Positions 11,098-20,334 of a stretch of 64,000 nucleotides of DNA are shown here, in pieces; position 1 is the stretch's first letter; the number at the start of each line of letters is the position of its first letter. The translations under genes were made by a program, and so were the position numbers. The stretch lies in NCBI GenBank assembly GCA_018223185.1, contig JAAEYW010000008.1, positions 1-64,000 of the forward strand, in the 5' to 3' direction. The notes beneath the pieces were generated by a model. It searched no databases and was not told the origin of the DNA. It was given only the letters and a program-made list of their open reading frames with translations. The DNA is from Oceanospirillales bacterium. Its GTDB lineage: Bacteria > Pseudomonadota > Gammaproteobacteria > Pseudomonadales > Balneatricaceae.

Positions 11098-11889
11098 ATG
11101 ATAGATCTTGCTCGTGGTGATATAAAACCATCCAGTGTCCCTGCTGATGACGATCAGCAGCGTGAGAATCTGTTTACGCTGCTCAGGCAAGCGTTAAAAG
11201 CAAAGGGGTACACCTACGCCAGGCTCGCTGCAGAGATGGATATGAGTGAGTTATCAATTAAACGGCTGTTCAAAGAGAAAGACTGCAAAATGAGCAGGCT
11301 TTTTGAAATTTGTACCATTATCGGTTTGAGCATCGATGAGCTGATACAGATGCAGCAGCGCTTCAGGCAGATACCGGAGTTTTTGCCCGAGTCTGTTGAA
11401 ACGGCACTGGCTGAAGATAAGCACCTGTTTCTGATTCTTATTCTGCTGGTGTCTCAGTTGGATATAGCTTCAGTGCAAACGCTGATGGCGATTGATAAGG
11501 CCCGCCTTTATCTGCATCTGAGAGCGCTGGAGAAGCTGGGTCTTATTGAGCTGAAGGCGGGGGATCGGTTTCGTTTTTGTGTGCCCTTACCGATCCGCTG
11601 GCGAATGGGTGGGGCGCTGTCAGACCTGATTAAAGGGGTTAACCGACGCTACATCGCGCACTGTATAGATAATGAGAAAGAGCCGGAATATGCATTTACA
11701 ACCGCCAGTCGGCTGATAAGCAAAAGCAGCGCGCTGCAGATACAAAATAATCTTCGCAGAATACGCGAAGAGTTTGATTATCTGAGTAGTCAGGATCAAC
11801 TGTTTTTCAAAGCGGAAGAGTTGCAGTTTTATAAGCTGGTGTTTGGTATGGGGCCGTTCTCAGTGGATGTGATTCTGGCGGATGATTAG
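11098..11889 (+). CDS. XRE-like helix-turn-helix transcriptional regulator
   Basis: A 263-residue regulator with an N-terminal Cro/CI-type helix-turn-helix at about residues 24-82 (LLRQALKAKGYTYARLAAEM, then SELSIKRLF as the recognition helix) and a long C-terminal domain without a known ligand signature. A second protein with the same architecture is encoded at 47403-48137; the helix region and overall length agree well, so they are paralogues. The gene is divergent from the beta-propeller gene, which makes that gene the likeliest target. It ends at a bidirectional terminator shared with the P450 electron-transfer operon. Family assignment is firm for the DNA-binding part only. Confidence 0.78.
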   Translation: MIDLARGDIKPSSVPADDDQQRENLFTLLRQALKAKGYTYARLAAEMDMSELSIKRLFKEKDCKMSRLFEICTIIGLSIDELIQMQQRFRQIPEFLPESVETALAEDKHLFLILILLVSQLDIASVQTLMAIDKARLYLHLRALEKLGLIELKAGDRFRFCVPLPIRWRMGGALSDLIKGVNRRYIAHCIDNEKEPEYAFTTASRLISKSSALQIQNNLRRIREEFDYLSSQDQLFFKAEELQFYKLVFGMGPFSVDVILADD

Positions 11890-11908
11890 CGCTAAGGCAT
11901 TGAATAAA

Positions 11909-11926
11909 AACCCGCCAAAACGGGTT
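11909..11926. terminator. Bidirectional terminator between convergent genes
   Basis: Six-base arms AACCCG/CGGGTT with a six-base loop, flanked by A-rich sequence on the left and T-rich on the right, lying between the stop codons of the regulator and the ferredoxin reductase. Confidence 0.7.
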
Positions 11927-11944
11927 TCTCTTGTCGGTCAGCGG

Positions 11945-13168
11945 CTATTTTTTCAGCAAGCTGTTCAGTTTAAAACCGGCATCTTCTATCTGTGTCTGAG
12001 TCGGTGATATACCGGCAGTGATCAGCTTGCGACCGGCCATATGATCGGCAGGCCGGTTAACCGTGTGAATCGCAATCAGTTGCTCATCACGAAAGAAAAA
12101 CAGTGAGAACTTGTCCTCTTCCTGTTCGCCCCGCTGATAGAAATGGGTGTAACCCTCGTGGATGCCCACCATCTGCAGCTTGATATCGTACTGATCGGAC
12201 CAGAACCAGGGCACTGAGTGGTATTCAGCCTCCTGTCCCGTGATCACCTGAGCGATCACCTTCGCCTGATCAACCGCATTCTGAACTGACTCCAGACGGA
12301 TCTCAGTGCCGCTGAATGGGTTGTCATAGCGGGCTGAGTCACCGGCAGCAAAGATATCCGGATCGTTGGTGCGACACTGAGCATCAACCACCACACCATC
12401 GTGGCACTGCAGTTTAGCTGAAACCGCCAGTTCGGTATCTGCCGTTACACCGATACCGGCCAGCACCAGTTGAGCGGGCAGTAGCGTACCATCTTTCAGA
12501 CGCACCGCCTCAACATTGCCGTTGCCATCATCGGCGATATGGTCAACCTCAGCGCCAAAGCGGATATCGACGCCATGCTGGTGGTGGATGTCGAGCATAT
12601 ACTGAGACAGTTCAGGGGTGACAGCGTTCGCGAGAATGCGCTGACCCCTCACCAGTACCGTAACCTTTTTGCCCAGTTTTGCTGCTGTGGCGGCAAACTC
12701 CAGCGCAATAAAGCCTCCGCCGATGATAACCGCCTCGTCGGTCTGATTGAGGTGTGTCTGGATGTAACGGATATCATCCAGGCTTTTAATATAGCCGACG
12801 CCATTGAGGTGCGAACCGGGCATGTCCAGCTGGCGCAGTTTTGCGCCGGTAGCGATGACCAGTTTGTCATAGCCAAGGGTTTCACCGTTATCCAGCTTAA
12901 CCTGCTTTTCAGCACGACTGATCGCTGTGACCCGATGGGCCAGCTTCAGCCTGATAGCGTGATCATCATAATAAGCTTGAGTGCGAAACAGCAGCGCTTC
13001 TTCGCCGGTATCGCTGAGCAGATGGCTCTTTGACAGTGGTGGGCGCTGGTAAGGCAGATGACCTTCACCATCAACCAGAGTAATTGCACCTTCGTAGCCC
13101 GAACGTCTGAGTGAGTCAGCGCATTGGTAGCCAGCGTGACCGCCGCCAACAATGATAACGCCGCTCAT
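11945..13168 (-). CDS. Ferredoxin reductase (FAD/NADH, putidaredoxin-reductase type)
   Basis: A 407-residue flavoprotein that passes electrons from NAD(P)H to the neighbouring [2Fe-2S] ferredoxin. It has the N-terminal FAD-binding Rossmann motif IIVGGGHAGYQCADSLR, the RPPLSK segment typical of the putidaredoxin/terpredoxin reductase group, the second nucleotide-binding motif VIIGGGFIALEFA, and the FAD-contact motif FAAGDSARYDNP. The start codon overlaps the ferredoxin stop codon (TAATG), so the two are translationally coupled. Together with the upstream P450 it completes a class I three-component monooxygenase. The physiological pyridine nucleotide is probably NADH by analogy. Confidence 0.92.
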   Translation of the reverse strand: MSGVIIVGGGHAGYQCADSLRRSGYEGAITLVDGEGHLPYQRPPLSKSHLLSDTGEEALLFRTQAYYDDHAIRLKLAHRVTAISRAEKQVKLDNGETLGYDKLVIATGAKLRQLDMPGSHLNGVGYIKSLDDIRYIQTHLNQTDEAVIIGGGFIALEFAATAAKLGKKVTVLVRGQRILANAVTPELSQYMLDIHHQHGVDIRFGAEVDHIADDGNGNVEAVRLKDGTLLPAQLVLAGIGVTADTELAVSAKLQCHDGVVVDAQCRTNDPDIFAAGDSARYDNPFSGTEIRLESVQNAVDQAKVIAQVITGQEAEYHSVPWFWSDQYDIKLQMVGIHEGYTHFYQRGEQEEDKFSLFFFRDEQLIAIHTVNRPADHMAGRKLITAGISPTQTQIEDAGFKLNSLLKK

Positions 13169-13491
13169 TACTCCTGTTCCTCAGGCATATGGATGACGAT
13201 GCCATCCAGCTCAGCGGTGGCTTTGATCTGGCAGCTCAGACGGCTGTTAGGTTTACGTTCAGAGGCGGTATCGTCGAGCATCTCATCTTCGTTCTCAGAC
13301 ATCTCTGGAAGTTTGGCCAGCCATGCATCATCTACATAGCAATGACAGGTCGCGCAGGCGCAGGAGCCGCTGCATTCACCCTCGATACCTTCAATGCCAT
13401 TCATAACGGCGCCCTGCATAATTGTCATACCCTCGGCCAGCTCAAGCTGGGTAGGCTGACCATCGAAACTTATATAATTAACGGTTGGCAT
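13168..13491 (-). CDS. [2Fe-2S] ferredoxin (putidaredoxin/adrenodoxin type)
   Basis: A 107-residue ferredoxin. The cluster ligands are visible as C-x5-C-x2-C in GECSGSCACATC and a fourth Cys in SRLSCQI, the spacing of the adrenodoxin/putidaredoxin class rather than the plant class. It shuttles single electrons from the reductase encoded next to it to the P450. It has an acidic stretch (PEMSENEDEMLDD) suited to docking with basic partner surfaces. It overlaps the reductase gene by one base and lies 71 bases downstream of the P450 gene, with a hairpin in that gap. Confidence 0.94.
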   Translation of the reverse strand: MPTVNYISFDGQPTQLELAEGMTIMQGAVMNGIEGIEGECSGSCACATCHCYVDDAWLAKLPEMSENEDEMLDDTASERKPNSRLSCQIKATAELDGIVIHMPEEQE

Positions 13492-13513
13492 AGATACAGT
13501 CCTTAAAATACCA

Positions 13514-13538
13514 CCAGCCTCTGAACTCCAGAGGCTGG
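13514..13538 (-). terminator. Hairpin between P450 and ferredoxin genes
   Basis: Ten-base perfect arms (CCAGCCTCTG / CAGAGGCTGG) with a five-base loop, followed on the minus strand by a short AT-rich stretch. It lies inside the operon, so it is more likely a partial terminator or RNA-stability element than a full stop. Confidence 0.5.
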
Positions 13539-13562
13539 CATTTTTTATGATTATATAAAGGT

Positions 13563-14723
13563 TTAAATTTTTACCTGTAGTTCCAGCGGGCTGCGAAAGT
13601 TTGTGGAAGACATCCAGCGCAGTTCCTGCTCAACTTTAGATATATTTGGGAATGCTATCAGAAGCTCTTCCAAAAGTACTTTGCAGGCCAGACGTGCAAT
13701 AGCAGTGCCCAGGCATGCGTGTACACCACCACCAAAGCCAAGATGGCCTTTGGGTTTGCGGCTCAGGTCGTATACATCCGCATTGGGGAATACTTCCTCA
13801 TCGCGGTTGGCTGAACCATAGGCGAGGATAACAAAGTCACCGGGTTTCATTGTCTGACCGTGCAGGGTCGTCTCCTTCATGACGCAACGACGGAAGCGCT
13901 GCGCAGAGGTATTAAAGCGCAGACTCTCTTCGATCGCATCAGGGATAAGGGAGGGATCAGCTACCAGTGCATCCCGCACTTCAGGGTGGTCAGTAATATT
14001 CTTAACCAGCATCGTCAGAAAGCCTGAGAGTGATTCAATGCCTGCCATGATCAGGGTCGTTACTGTCAGTAGGATCTCCTTGTCAGTCAGTTTTTCTCCA
14101 TCAATTTCAGACAGAATGAACTGACTCAGCAGATCTTCGCCGGGGTTTTTCTTACGATCCTCTACCAGCCTGGCTGCATAATCCTGCATCCACTCAAAGG
14201 CTTCGATATGCTCAGGGCCTTTTTGCTTGGTTTTCGGATCGGTCTGCACCATCAGCACCGCTTTATCACGTACGGTTTGCAGATTTTCGTCCGGCAGATC
14301 AAACAGGTAGACGATCAGGTCGACCGTATACCTGGAAGACAGTTCGCTCACATAATCAAACTGGTCGCGACCTTTCAGTGCCTCAAGGTGCTTATGCATT
14401 GTAGCCCGGGCAGGTTCCAGGATATGAGTCAGAGCACGTTTGGTCACCGCTTTTTGAATCAGTGCGCGCAGACGGTCGTGACGGGGTGGATCTGTCGTGC
14501 CCAGCGTTGAGCCCTGGCGTCCTGGCAGTTCACTCACCAGATTGCCTTTGGCAGAAGAGAAGGTCTCCCAGTCGTTAAGCGCCATGACAATATCTTTATG
14601 GCGGGATAGCACCCACATTTCAATGTCTTCGCTCCAAAAGCAGGGGTATTCAGCTCTTAGTGTGGCGTATGCCGGAAATGGGTCAGCATCAATCTCGGGT
14701 GAGTAAGGATCAAATCTAAACAT
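13563..14723 (-). CDS. Cytochrome P450 (class I, bacterial)
   Basis: A 386-residue soluble P450 that would hydroxylate an unidentified small molecule. The ExxR motif of helix K is EESLR (about 265-269) and the heme-thiolate signature is HLGFGGGVHACLGTAIA with Cys at about 337. The I-helix reads LIMAGIESLSG, so the usual acid-Thr pair is Glu-Ser, a conservative but notable change at the oxygen-activation site. ATG 14723 follows GAGGAG five bases upstream. Its ferredoxin and reductase are the next two genes and a divergent AraC-type regulator is next door, an arrangement seen in catabolic P450 operons such as those for camphor and terpineol. The substrate cannot be inferred. Confidence 0.93.
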   Translation of the reverse strand: MFRFDPYSPEIDADPFPAYATLRAEYPCFWSEDIEMWVLSRHKDIVMALNDWETFSSAKGNLVSELPGRQGSTLGTTDPPRHDRLRALIQKAVTKRALTHILEPARATMHKHLEALKGRDQFDYVSELSSRYTVDLIVYLFDLPDENLQTVRDKAVLMVQTDPKTKQKGPEHIEAFEWMQDYAARLVEDRKKNPGEDLLSQFILSEIDGEKLTDKEILLTVTTLIMAGIESLSGFLTMLVKNITDHPEVRDALVADPSLIPDAIEESLRFNTSAQRFRRCVMKETTLHGQTMKPGDFVILAYGSANRDEEVFPNADVYDLSRKPKGHLGFGGGVHACLGTAIARLACKVLLEELLIAFPNISKVEQELRWMSSTNFRSPLELQVKI

Positions 14724-14869
14724 TCGCACTCCTCAGACTTATGTTCGTTCTTGTTATTGGATCTGTAGTCAGTGTAGGTGTAATAACATACATAAAAAAT
14801 GGATATACAGAGCAAAGCATTGTACTTTTAGAACAGTTAAGCTATCTAAAAATGCGGTTGGCGATAGAA

Positions 14870-15784
14870 ATGATGAATAAAACTAACAGTGATGCCGGGA
14901 CTGAACGGCTAATATCAACCTATTCCCTCTACAGTGAAGAGCAATCCCTGGGTGATCCGGAGTTTATTCATATTGAGGATATCCGTACCCGGGCAGAACT
15001 GTTTGACTGGACCATCAATATCCATACCCATCCGAAGATGTTTCAGATCATCTACGTGCGTAAGGGCAGTGCCAGAATTCATATAGATGGACTGGAACAG
15101 ACGGAAACTGGCCCTTGTCTGATCACTATTCCTGCAGGTGTTGTGCATGGCTTTGAGTTTGATCAGGATGCCACCGAAGGGGCGGTGGTGACAGTGTCAC
15201 AGTTGCTGATGCTGGATGAGCAGTTCCAGCGGCGTTTTCCTTTTAAAGAGGAGCTGTTGAGTAAAGCGCTGATTATTCCGCTGTCAGCAAATGATCCTGA
15301 TCAGGCCCTTATCGATCAGCAGATTAAGGATCTGAGACGGGAATATTTTGATAATCAGCCTGCTAAAGCGCTGATGTTTGAGTGGTTGCTGTTCTCGCTG
15401 CTGATCCGTATCGGGCGTAAGTTACATTCAGCCTACAGTCGTTCTGATGCAGGCAGTCGTTATGAGCAGCGCTATAAAGAGTTATGTCAGTTGATTGAGA
15501 TGCACTACCGGGATCATCTGTCGGCGAATCAGTATGCAGAGATGCTGAATACAACTCCAATTGGTTTAAATCGGGCCTGTGCTGCGGTGGCAGGAAAAAA
15601 TGTCAGTGAGTTGTTGCAGGACCGGCTGATCCTGGAAGCGCAGCGGTTTCTTATCTACACGGCCGCTCCGGCTTCACTGATCGCGTATGATCTGGGCTTT
15701 AAAGACCCGGCTTATTTCTCACGTTTTTTTAAACGACGGGTTGGGCTGAGTCCGGGGGCATTTCGTAGTCAGCGGGATAACTGA
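14870..15784 (+). CDS. AraC-family transcriptional regulator (PobR-like layout)
   Basis: A regulator of roughly 300 residues. It has an N-terminal cupin-like sensing domain (HTHPKMFQIIYVRKGSARIHI, then GPCLITIPAGVVHGFEF) and a C-terminal pair of helix-turn-helix units ending in DLGFKDPAYFSRFFKRRVGLSPGAFR, the AraC signature. The open frame extends upstream to 14741, but those residues are not family-like and would fill the divergent promoter region. I picked the tandem ATGs at 14870/14873, with 14852 also possible. Divergent transcription from the P450 operon makes it the probable substrate-responsive activator of that operon. Confidence 0.85.
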   Translation: MMNKTNSDAGTERLISTYSLYSEEQSLGDPEFIHIEDIRTRAELFDWTINIHTHPKMFQIIYVRKGSARIHIDGLEQTETGPCLITIPAGVVHGFEFDQDATEGAVVTVSQLLMLDEQFQRRFPFKEELLSKALIIPLSANDPDQALIDQQIKDLRREYFDNQPAKALMFEWLLFSLLIRIGRKLHSAYSRSDAGSRYEQRYKELCQLIEMHYRDHLSANQYAEMLNTTPIGLNRACAAVAGKNVSELLQDRLILEAQRFLIYTAAPASLIAYDLGFKDPAYFSRFFKRRVGLSPGAFRSQRDN

Positions 15785-15792
15785 TCCCGCTG
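15770..15792. terminator. Hairpin between convergent araC-type and nhaD genes
   Basis: Nine-base perfect arms CAGCGGGAT/ATCCCGCTG around a five-base loop that includes the end of the regulator gene. There is no long T-run, so activity as a terminator is uncertain. Confidence 0.45.
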
Positions 15793-15824
15793 ACGACTTT
15801 GTAGGGCTGGTTTCTGTCGCTTTG

Positions 15825-17060
15825 TCAGAGAACCAGCTTAGTCAGCGCCATCACTGCCAGATAGCCGCAGGTATAGGCGACCAGTAGCCAGTGAATGAAC
15901 CGCAGGTAGGAGATAAAAGAGAGTTCTTCCAGCTTGCTCAAAGCGATTACACCGGCTGCCGAGCCGACAATCAGAATCGATCCGCCAACACCCACTGCGT
16001 AGGTCAGGCCAAGCCATTCCCCCTTGGTCATCGGAATATCGGATTGCAGGATCGCTGCCGTCAGCGGCACGTTATCCACGAAAGCAGACAGAATACCAAT
16101 AATATAGTTGGCCACTACTGCTGGCATCAGCGTGTAGAGTTGCGGCAGAAGCTCGAGTACAGACAGCTCTTTAAGCATACCCACTAAGAGCAGAACACCA
16201 AGGAAGAACAGCAGGGTATCAAACTCAATTTCACGAACATATTCCAGCACGTTAGGGTTTTGTTCTTTCCTGAAAATAATCCGGTGGACGATGAACATCA
16301 GCGCCAGACCAAACAGGAAGGTCAGCACCGGTGGTACCGCAAACAGCACACTCATCGCCAGAGTGCTGATAATAGTCAGCAAAAACAGTCCTGCGATCAG
16401 TTTATCGCCGGCAGCGATTGGTCGTTTGAATTTCGGCAGGGTGATCACCTCATTGCAGCCCTGCATCAGAATCAGAGCCAGAACCGCAACACCCGTTATT
16501 GCCGGAAGGATCAGAAGCAGCAGATTCAGAATCGATACTTTACCGTTCAGGAAGATCATCAGGGTGGTTACATCGCCGGTAATCAGCGATACACCACCGG
16601 AGTTAACCGCAAATACAATCAGAGCTGCAAATTTCAGCGTGTCCCTGGTTTGCAGCTTCAGGGAAGCCAGCAGCGATAACATAATCAGCGATGCGGTGAT
16701 GTTGTCTGCCAGGGAGGAGAACATCAGACCCAGAAGGGCGATCAGAATCATCAGCGTGCTGAGCTTCAGCTCGCTCGGCAATAGTCGGTATACCAGCTGG
16801 GTAATCAGACCTTTTTCGTTGAGGTAGGCTACAAAGGTCATAGCGGCCATCAGGAACAGCCACAGAATAGCAATATCGAGGAGTTGCTCATTGAGCGCTT
16901 CCTGTATTGCCTGAGGTGATTTTTCGGGGAAAACGAAGGCTAAAATCCAGACCAGAGTACCGATAAACAGTGTCGACTTTGCTTTATTCAGATGAACAAC
17001 ATCCTCAAAGACGATCAGTACAAAGGCGAGGATAATCAGGCCCAGTAACAGATAATGCAT
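15825..17060 (-). CDS. nhaD: Na+/H+ antiporter, NhaD type
   Basis: A 411-residue polytopic inner-membrane protein of the NhaD family, which exchanges Na+ (or Li+) for protons at alkaline pH and is common in marine and halophilic bacteria. About a dozen hydrophobic segments are visible, with conserved polar helix motifs SSLADNITASL, FAVNSGGVSLITGDVTT and SAFVDNVPLTAAI, which carry the paired ion-binding residues of the ion-transporter superfamily. ATG 17060 is preferred over an upstream TTG at 17078. It lies between the P450 cluster and an aldehyde dehydrogenase but is transcribed towards the AraC gene, so a functional tie to that cluster is not evident. Confidence 0.93.
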   Translation of the reverse strand: MHYLLLGLIILAFVLIVFEDVVHLNKAKSTLFIGTLVWILAFVFPEKSPQAIQEALNEQLLDIAILWLFLMAAMTFVAYLNEKGLITQLVYRLLPSELKLSTLMILIALLGLMFSSLADNITASLIMLSLLASLKLQTRDTLKFAALIVFAVNSGGVSLITGDVTTLMIFLNGKVSILNLLLLILPAITGVAVLALILMQGCNEVITLPKFKRPIAAGDKLIAGLFLLTIISTLAMSVLFAVPPVLTFLFGLALMFIVHRIIFRKEQNPNVLEYVREIEFDTLLFFLGVLLLVGMLKELSVLELLPQLYTLMPAVVANYIIGILSAFVDNVPLTAAILQSDIPMTKGEWLGLTYAVGVGGSILIVGSAAGVIALSKLEELSFISYLRFIHWLLVAYTCGYLAVMALTKLVL

Positions 17061-17492
17061 TGTTATTCTCGTTATCAAAATTTTATAAGGCGGCTATTTT
17101 CTACTTTTGTATAAGCTCTTTACAATAGATATAACGGTTTATGGGATAAGAAATTTAGGATTACGACTATTTAACAGTCCGTGCGAATGTATTCGCTTAT
17201 TCCGGATGCAAAGCGTGTGGTTTTTAAGGAGGTTTTTTTGTTTTCGGTGTGGCGATGACGTGATATCGGTGAGGAAGCAGAACGTCAGCATCCCGGCCAT
17301 TGTGTTCGGGGTGGCTGATATCTCCTGCATGGAAAAAGCGCTGTCGTGAATTAAGTCAGTAACCTTGCGCCTGAATGACAGTAACAGACGTCATTTTTTA
17401 TTGTTATTGGTGTTGCCGCTTGCACTATGATGTTTATCAGGGCTATACCTGTCTCTGTGTTTTTGAAATTAGTACAAAAAGGAAAAGCAAAG
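17061..17492. other. Divergent promoter region of nhaD and aldehyde dehydrogenase
   Basis: About 430 bases without a supported gene; overlapping short frames on both strands (17107-17349, 17139-17330) look like chance. Promoters for both flanking genes must lie here. I see no clear operator or riboswitch. Confidence 0.4.
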
Positions 17493-18926
17493 ATGTCTGA
17501 TAAACGTCAGTTTTATATTGATGGCCGGTGGACTGCCCCGGCTCAAAGTAACGACTTTGAGGTGATTGACCCATCGACTGAGGAAGTTTGCGCTGTCATC
17601 TCTCTGGGCAGTGAAGCAGATGCTGAAGCGGCAGTGGCCGCGGCACGACGTGCCTTTGATCAGTGGAGCCAAACGTCAAAAGAGGAGCGTCTGACGCTGC
17701 TTGAAAAATTACAGGAAATCTACAATGAGCGTTCAGAGGAGATGGCTACGGCGATCTCTTCTGAGATGGGGGCGCCGGTTGCGCTGGCGCGCACGGCACA
17801 ATGTGGCAGCGGCTCTGCGCATATCAAAAGCCTGATCCGCACTCTGAAAAACTATGAGTTTGAGAAGCCGTTAGGTCCCCACGCGCCGGATAATCGTATT
17901 CTGCATGAACCGGTTGGCGTTTGCGCACTGATTACTCCATGGAACTGGCCGATGAATCAGGTCACTCTGAAAGTGGTTGCTGCGCTGGCCGCGGGCTGCA
18001 CCATGGTGTTGAAACCCTCGGAGATTGCGCCACTTTCATCAATGCTGTTTGCTGAGATGATCGATCAGGCGGGCTTTCCAGCGGGTGTGTTTAACCTGGT
18101 AAATGGTGATGGTATGGGTGTCGGGTCTGCACTGACAGGTCATCCTGAAGTGGATATGGTCTCCTTTACGGGGTCTACCCGTGCCGGCATTGCTATCTCT
18201 AAGAATGCCGCAGATACCGTTAAGCGAGTGGCACTGGAACTGGGCGGTAAAGGGGCTAATATCGTCTTTGCCGACGCCGATGATAAGGCGGTGGTTCGGG
18301 GTGTGCGTCATTGCTTCAATAACAGCGGTCAGTCCTGTAATGCGCCCACCCGTATGCTGGTGGAGCGCAGCCTCTATGAACAGGCGGTTGCGACTGCCGC
18401 TGAGGTTGCCAGTCAAACCACGGTTGATCGTGCAGGGGAAGAGGGCCGGCATATCGGTCCGGTGGTGTCCCGGATGCAGTTTGACAAGATTCAGGCGCTG
18501 ATCGAAAAAGGTATCCAGGAGGGCGGTCGTCTGGTGGCGGGCGGTCTGGGTAAGCCGGAAGGGCTTGAAACGGGTTATTTTGTGAAGCCTACCGTGTTTG
18601 CGGATATTAATAATCAGATGACGATCGCCCGGGAGGAGATTTTTGGCCCGGTGCTGACCATTATCCCGTTTGATACTGAAGAGGAAGCGATCGCCATTGC
18701 CAACGACACGCCCTATGGTCTGACGGACTATATTCAGACTCAGGATAGCGCTAAAGCCGCCCGGGTCGCCCGCCGTTTGCGTGCGGGGATGGTGCAGATC
18801 AATGGTGCGAGTTTAGGTGCGGGCGCACCTTTCGGGGGGTATAAACAGTCGGGTAATGGTCGTGAAGGCGGTGTCTGGGGGCTGGAGGACTTTCTGGAGG
18901 TAAAAGCAGTCTCTGGCTGGAGCTGA
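17493..18926 (+). CDS. Aldehyde dehydrogenase (NAD(P)+-dependent)
   Basis: A 477-residue aldehyde dehydrogenase that oxidises an aldehyde to the acid. Key parts are ITPWNWPMNQ in the cofactor domain, FTGSTRAG, the catalytic base in LELGGKGANIV (Glu about 249), the nucleophile in NSGQSCNAPTR (Cys about 282), and EEIFGPVLTI. ATG 17493 has a GGA-type ribosome site; upstream in-frame codons add a non-conserved hydrophobic leader. Its closeness to the P450 system suggests it could oxidise the aldehyde formed after hydroxylation and alcohol oxidation, as in terpene operons, but no alcohol dehydrogenase is present and it is transcribed separately. The specific substrate is unknown. Confidence 0.93.
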   Translation: MSDKRQFYIDGRWTAPAQSNDFEVIDPSTEEVCAVISLGSEADAEAAVAAARRAFDQWSQTSKEERLTLLEKLQEIYNERSEEMATAISSEMGAPVALARTAQCGSGSAHIKSLIRTLKNYEFEKPLGPHAPDNRILHEPVGVCALITPWNWPMNQVTLKVVAALAAGCTMVLKPSEIAPLSSMLFAEMIDQAGFPAGVFNLVNGDGMGVGSALTGHPEVDMVSFTGSTRAGIAISKNAADTVKRVALELGGKGANIVFADADDKAVVRGVRHCFNNSGQSCNAPTRMLVERSLYEQAVATAAEVASQTTVDRAGEEGRHIGPVVSRMQFDKIQALIEKGIQEGGRLVAGGLGKPEGLETGYFVKPTVFADINNQMTIAREEIFGPVLTIIPFDTEEEAIAIANDTPYGLTDYIQTQDSAKAARVARRLRAGMVQINGASLGAGAPFGGYKQSGNGREGGVWGLEDFLEVKAVSGWS

Positions 18927-18961
18927 TTGTGATCTGAATAGCTCAATTAAGAGCTTAAATA

Positions 18962-18993
18962 AAGGGGCTGCCGTTAAGGTGAGCCCCTTTTTT
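18962..18993 (+). terminator. Intrinsic terminator after aldehyde dehydrogenase
   Basis: Eight-base arms AAGGGGCT/AGCCCCTT with a 12-base loop and a run of T residues. Confidence 0.85.
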
Positions 18994-19038
18994 GCTGACA
19001 TTTATCAGGTTTCTAACACATTTACCGTGCCGGGTTGT

Positions 19039-20115
19039 CTACTGCTTTGATAACTGTTTATTCACTAATCTGACAAATTCAGGGTGATGTATTACCCAGC
19101 CGCCAACCAAACCTATAAAACAGCCCAGGATGATGTCCAGCAGGCGTGAAAGCATCAGATGGCTTGTGTCTGTTCCGGTAATGGTTATATCTGCAAATAT
19201 TACCGTAAGTGGAGTGATAAATAACACCGCCAGACCGTAGTTGCGGGTTATCAGAATCTCGATAAAAAAACTCAGGACAAAAATCAGTAATGCCAGCTCC
19301 CATGGGCCGGGTGCCAGTGAAAAGATAACCCAGGCGATCGCCATACCAATGGTTGTTCCAATAATTCTGTGAACATTCCGGTGCCATACCGCACGGAAAG
19401 TAGCCCCCTGCATAATTGCAGCAGTGGAGATGGGCACCCAGTATGGGTTGTCAAGATTGGCCATGATAGCGAGGAGATAACCGCCTCCGACAAACAAACT
19501 GATCACCAGTGATTCAATAGTGATAACGACTATGTTGTTGTCCACCTCTTCGGTCGGCCGGTTGACATAATCTTTAGAAATATACACCTGGTAGATGCTG
19601 TAAGTGAGGGCGAGCAGGCAGGCGCTCATGGCTCCGAACATCAGAATACCGGTGCGTTCTGCGGCCAGTGACAGGTCAAATGGCAGGGTTCTGGCAAGGC
19701 AGGCGACCACGATAAAAAACAACGTGCCGGGTGGCGGTAAAGCGTAAAAACGGCAAATAGCTGTTGCCAGAAAAACGGTCAGGGTGAGGGTTGCTGCAGA
19801 AAGGTACTGGTCGAAGCTTGTTAACACGCCCAGCGCAAAACTCAGTGCAAAACCGAAGGCGCAGGTAGATAGTATCATCATCCGTCGGGAGAGGTTTGTC
19901 TGACGCATGTACAGAATCACCAGTCCTCCCATGCAGGCCAGAATAGTTGTTGAAAACTGATCTATCCAGGCGCCAACGAGTGCGGGCAGGGTTACAGAAA
20001 ATGCTGATACCGCCAGAAACCCCAGTGGGCGTTTATGATCGCTCAGTTCAAACAGGGGCTTAATTTTTTTCCAGAGCCGCAATCTGAGCGTTAACGAGAC
20101 AGAGGTGTTGCTCAC
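19039..20115 (-). CDS. FUSC-family inner-membrane protein
   Basis: A 358-residue polytopic membrane protein resembling the FUSC (fusaric acid resistance-like, AaeB/YccS) superfamily, which are efflux-associated or hypothetical proteins. About ten hydrophobic segments occur in two halves. The second half has the family-like NPYWVPISTAAIMQGATFRAVWHRNVHRIIGT region, where the Arg/His-rich loop is characteristic. I chose the GTG at 20115 because AAGGA lies five bases upstream; the longer frame to 20214 has no ribosome site. It converges on the aldehyde dehydrogenase terminator. The substrate is unknown. Confidence 0.72.
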   Translation of the reverse strand: MSNTSVSLTLRLRLWKKIKPLFELSDHKRPLGFLAVSAFSVTLPALVGAWIDQFSTTILACMGGLVILYMRQTNLSRRMMILSTCAFGFALSFALGVLTSFDQYLSAATLTLTVFLATAICRFYALPPPGTLFFIVVACLARTLPFDLSLAAERTGILMFGAMSACLLALTYSIYQVYISKDYVNRPTEEVDNNIVVITIESLVISLFVGGGYLLAIMANLDNPYWVPISTAAIMQGATFRAVWHRNVHRIIGTTIGMAIAWVIFSLAPGPWELALLIFVLSFFIEILITRNYGLAVLFITPLTVIFADITITGTDTSHLMLSRLLDIILGCFIGLVGGWVIHHPEFVRLVNKQLSKQ

Positions 20116-20334
20116 AAGAGTCCTTAATATAGAAAATGGGTTGTAACAGGATAAATAAACGATCTGAATTACAGATCGTACAATATTCTGGCTGAGGGAG
20201 TCAGCGTAAATCAATTATATGAGAAATAAATAGCAACCTTGTTGGCTTGACTCATGATGGACCATGTTATTCACTGCGTAATGCTTTGAAAGTAAAGCAC
20301 TCTATGGATCTATCATTTAATAAGGAAGACTAAG

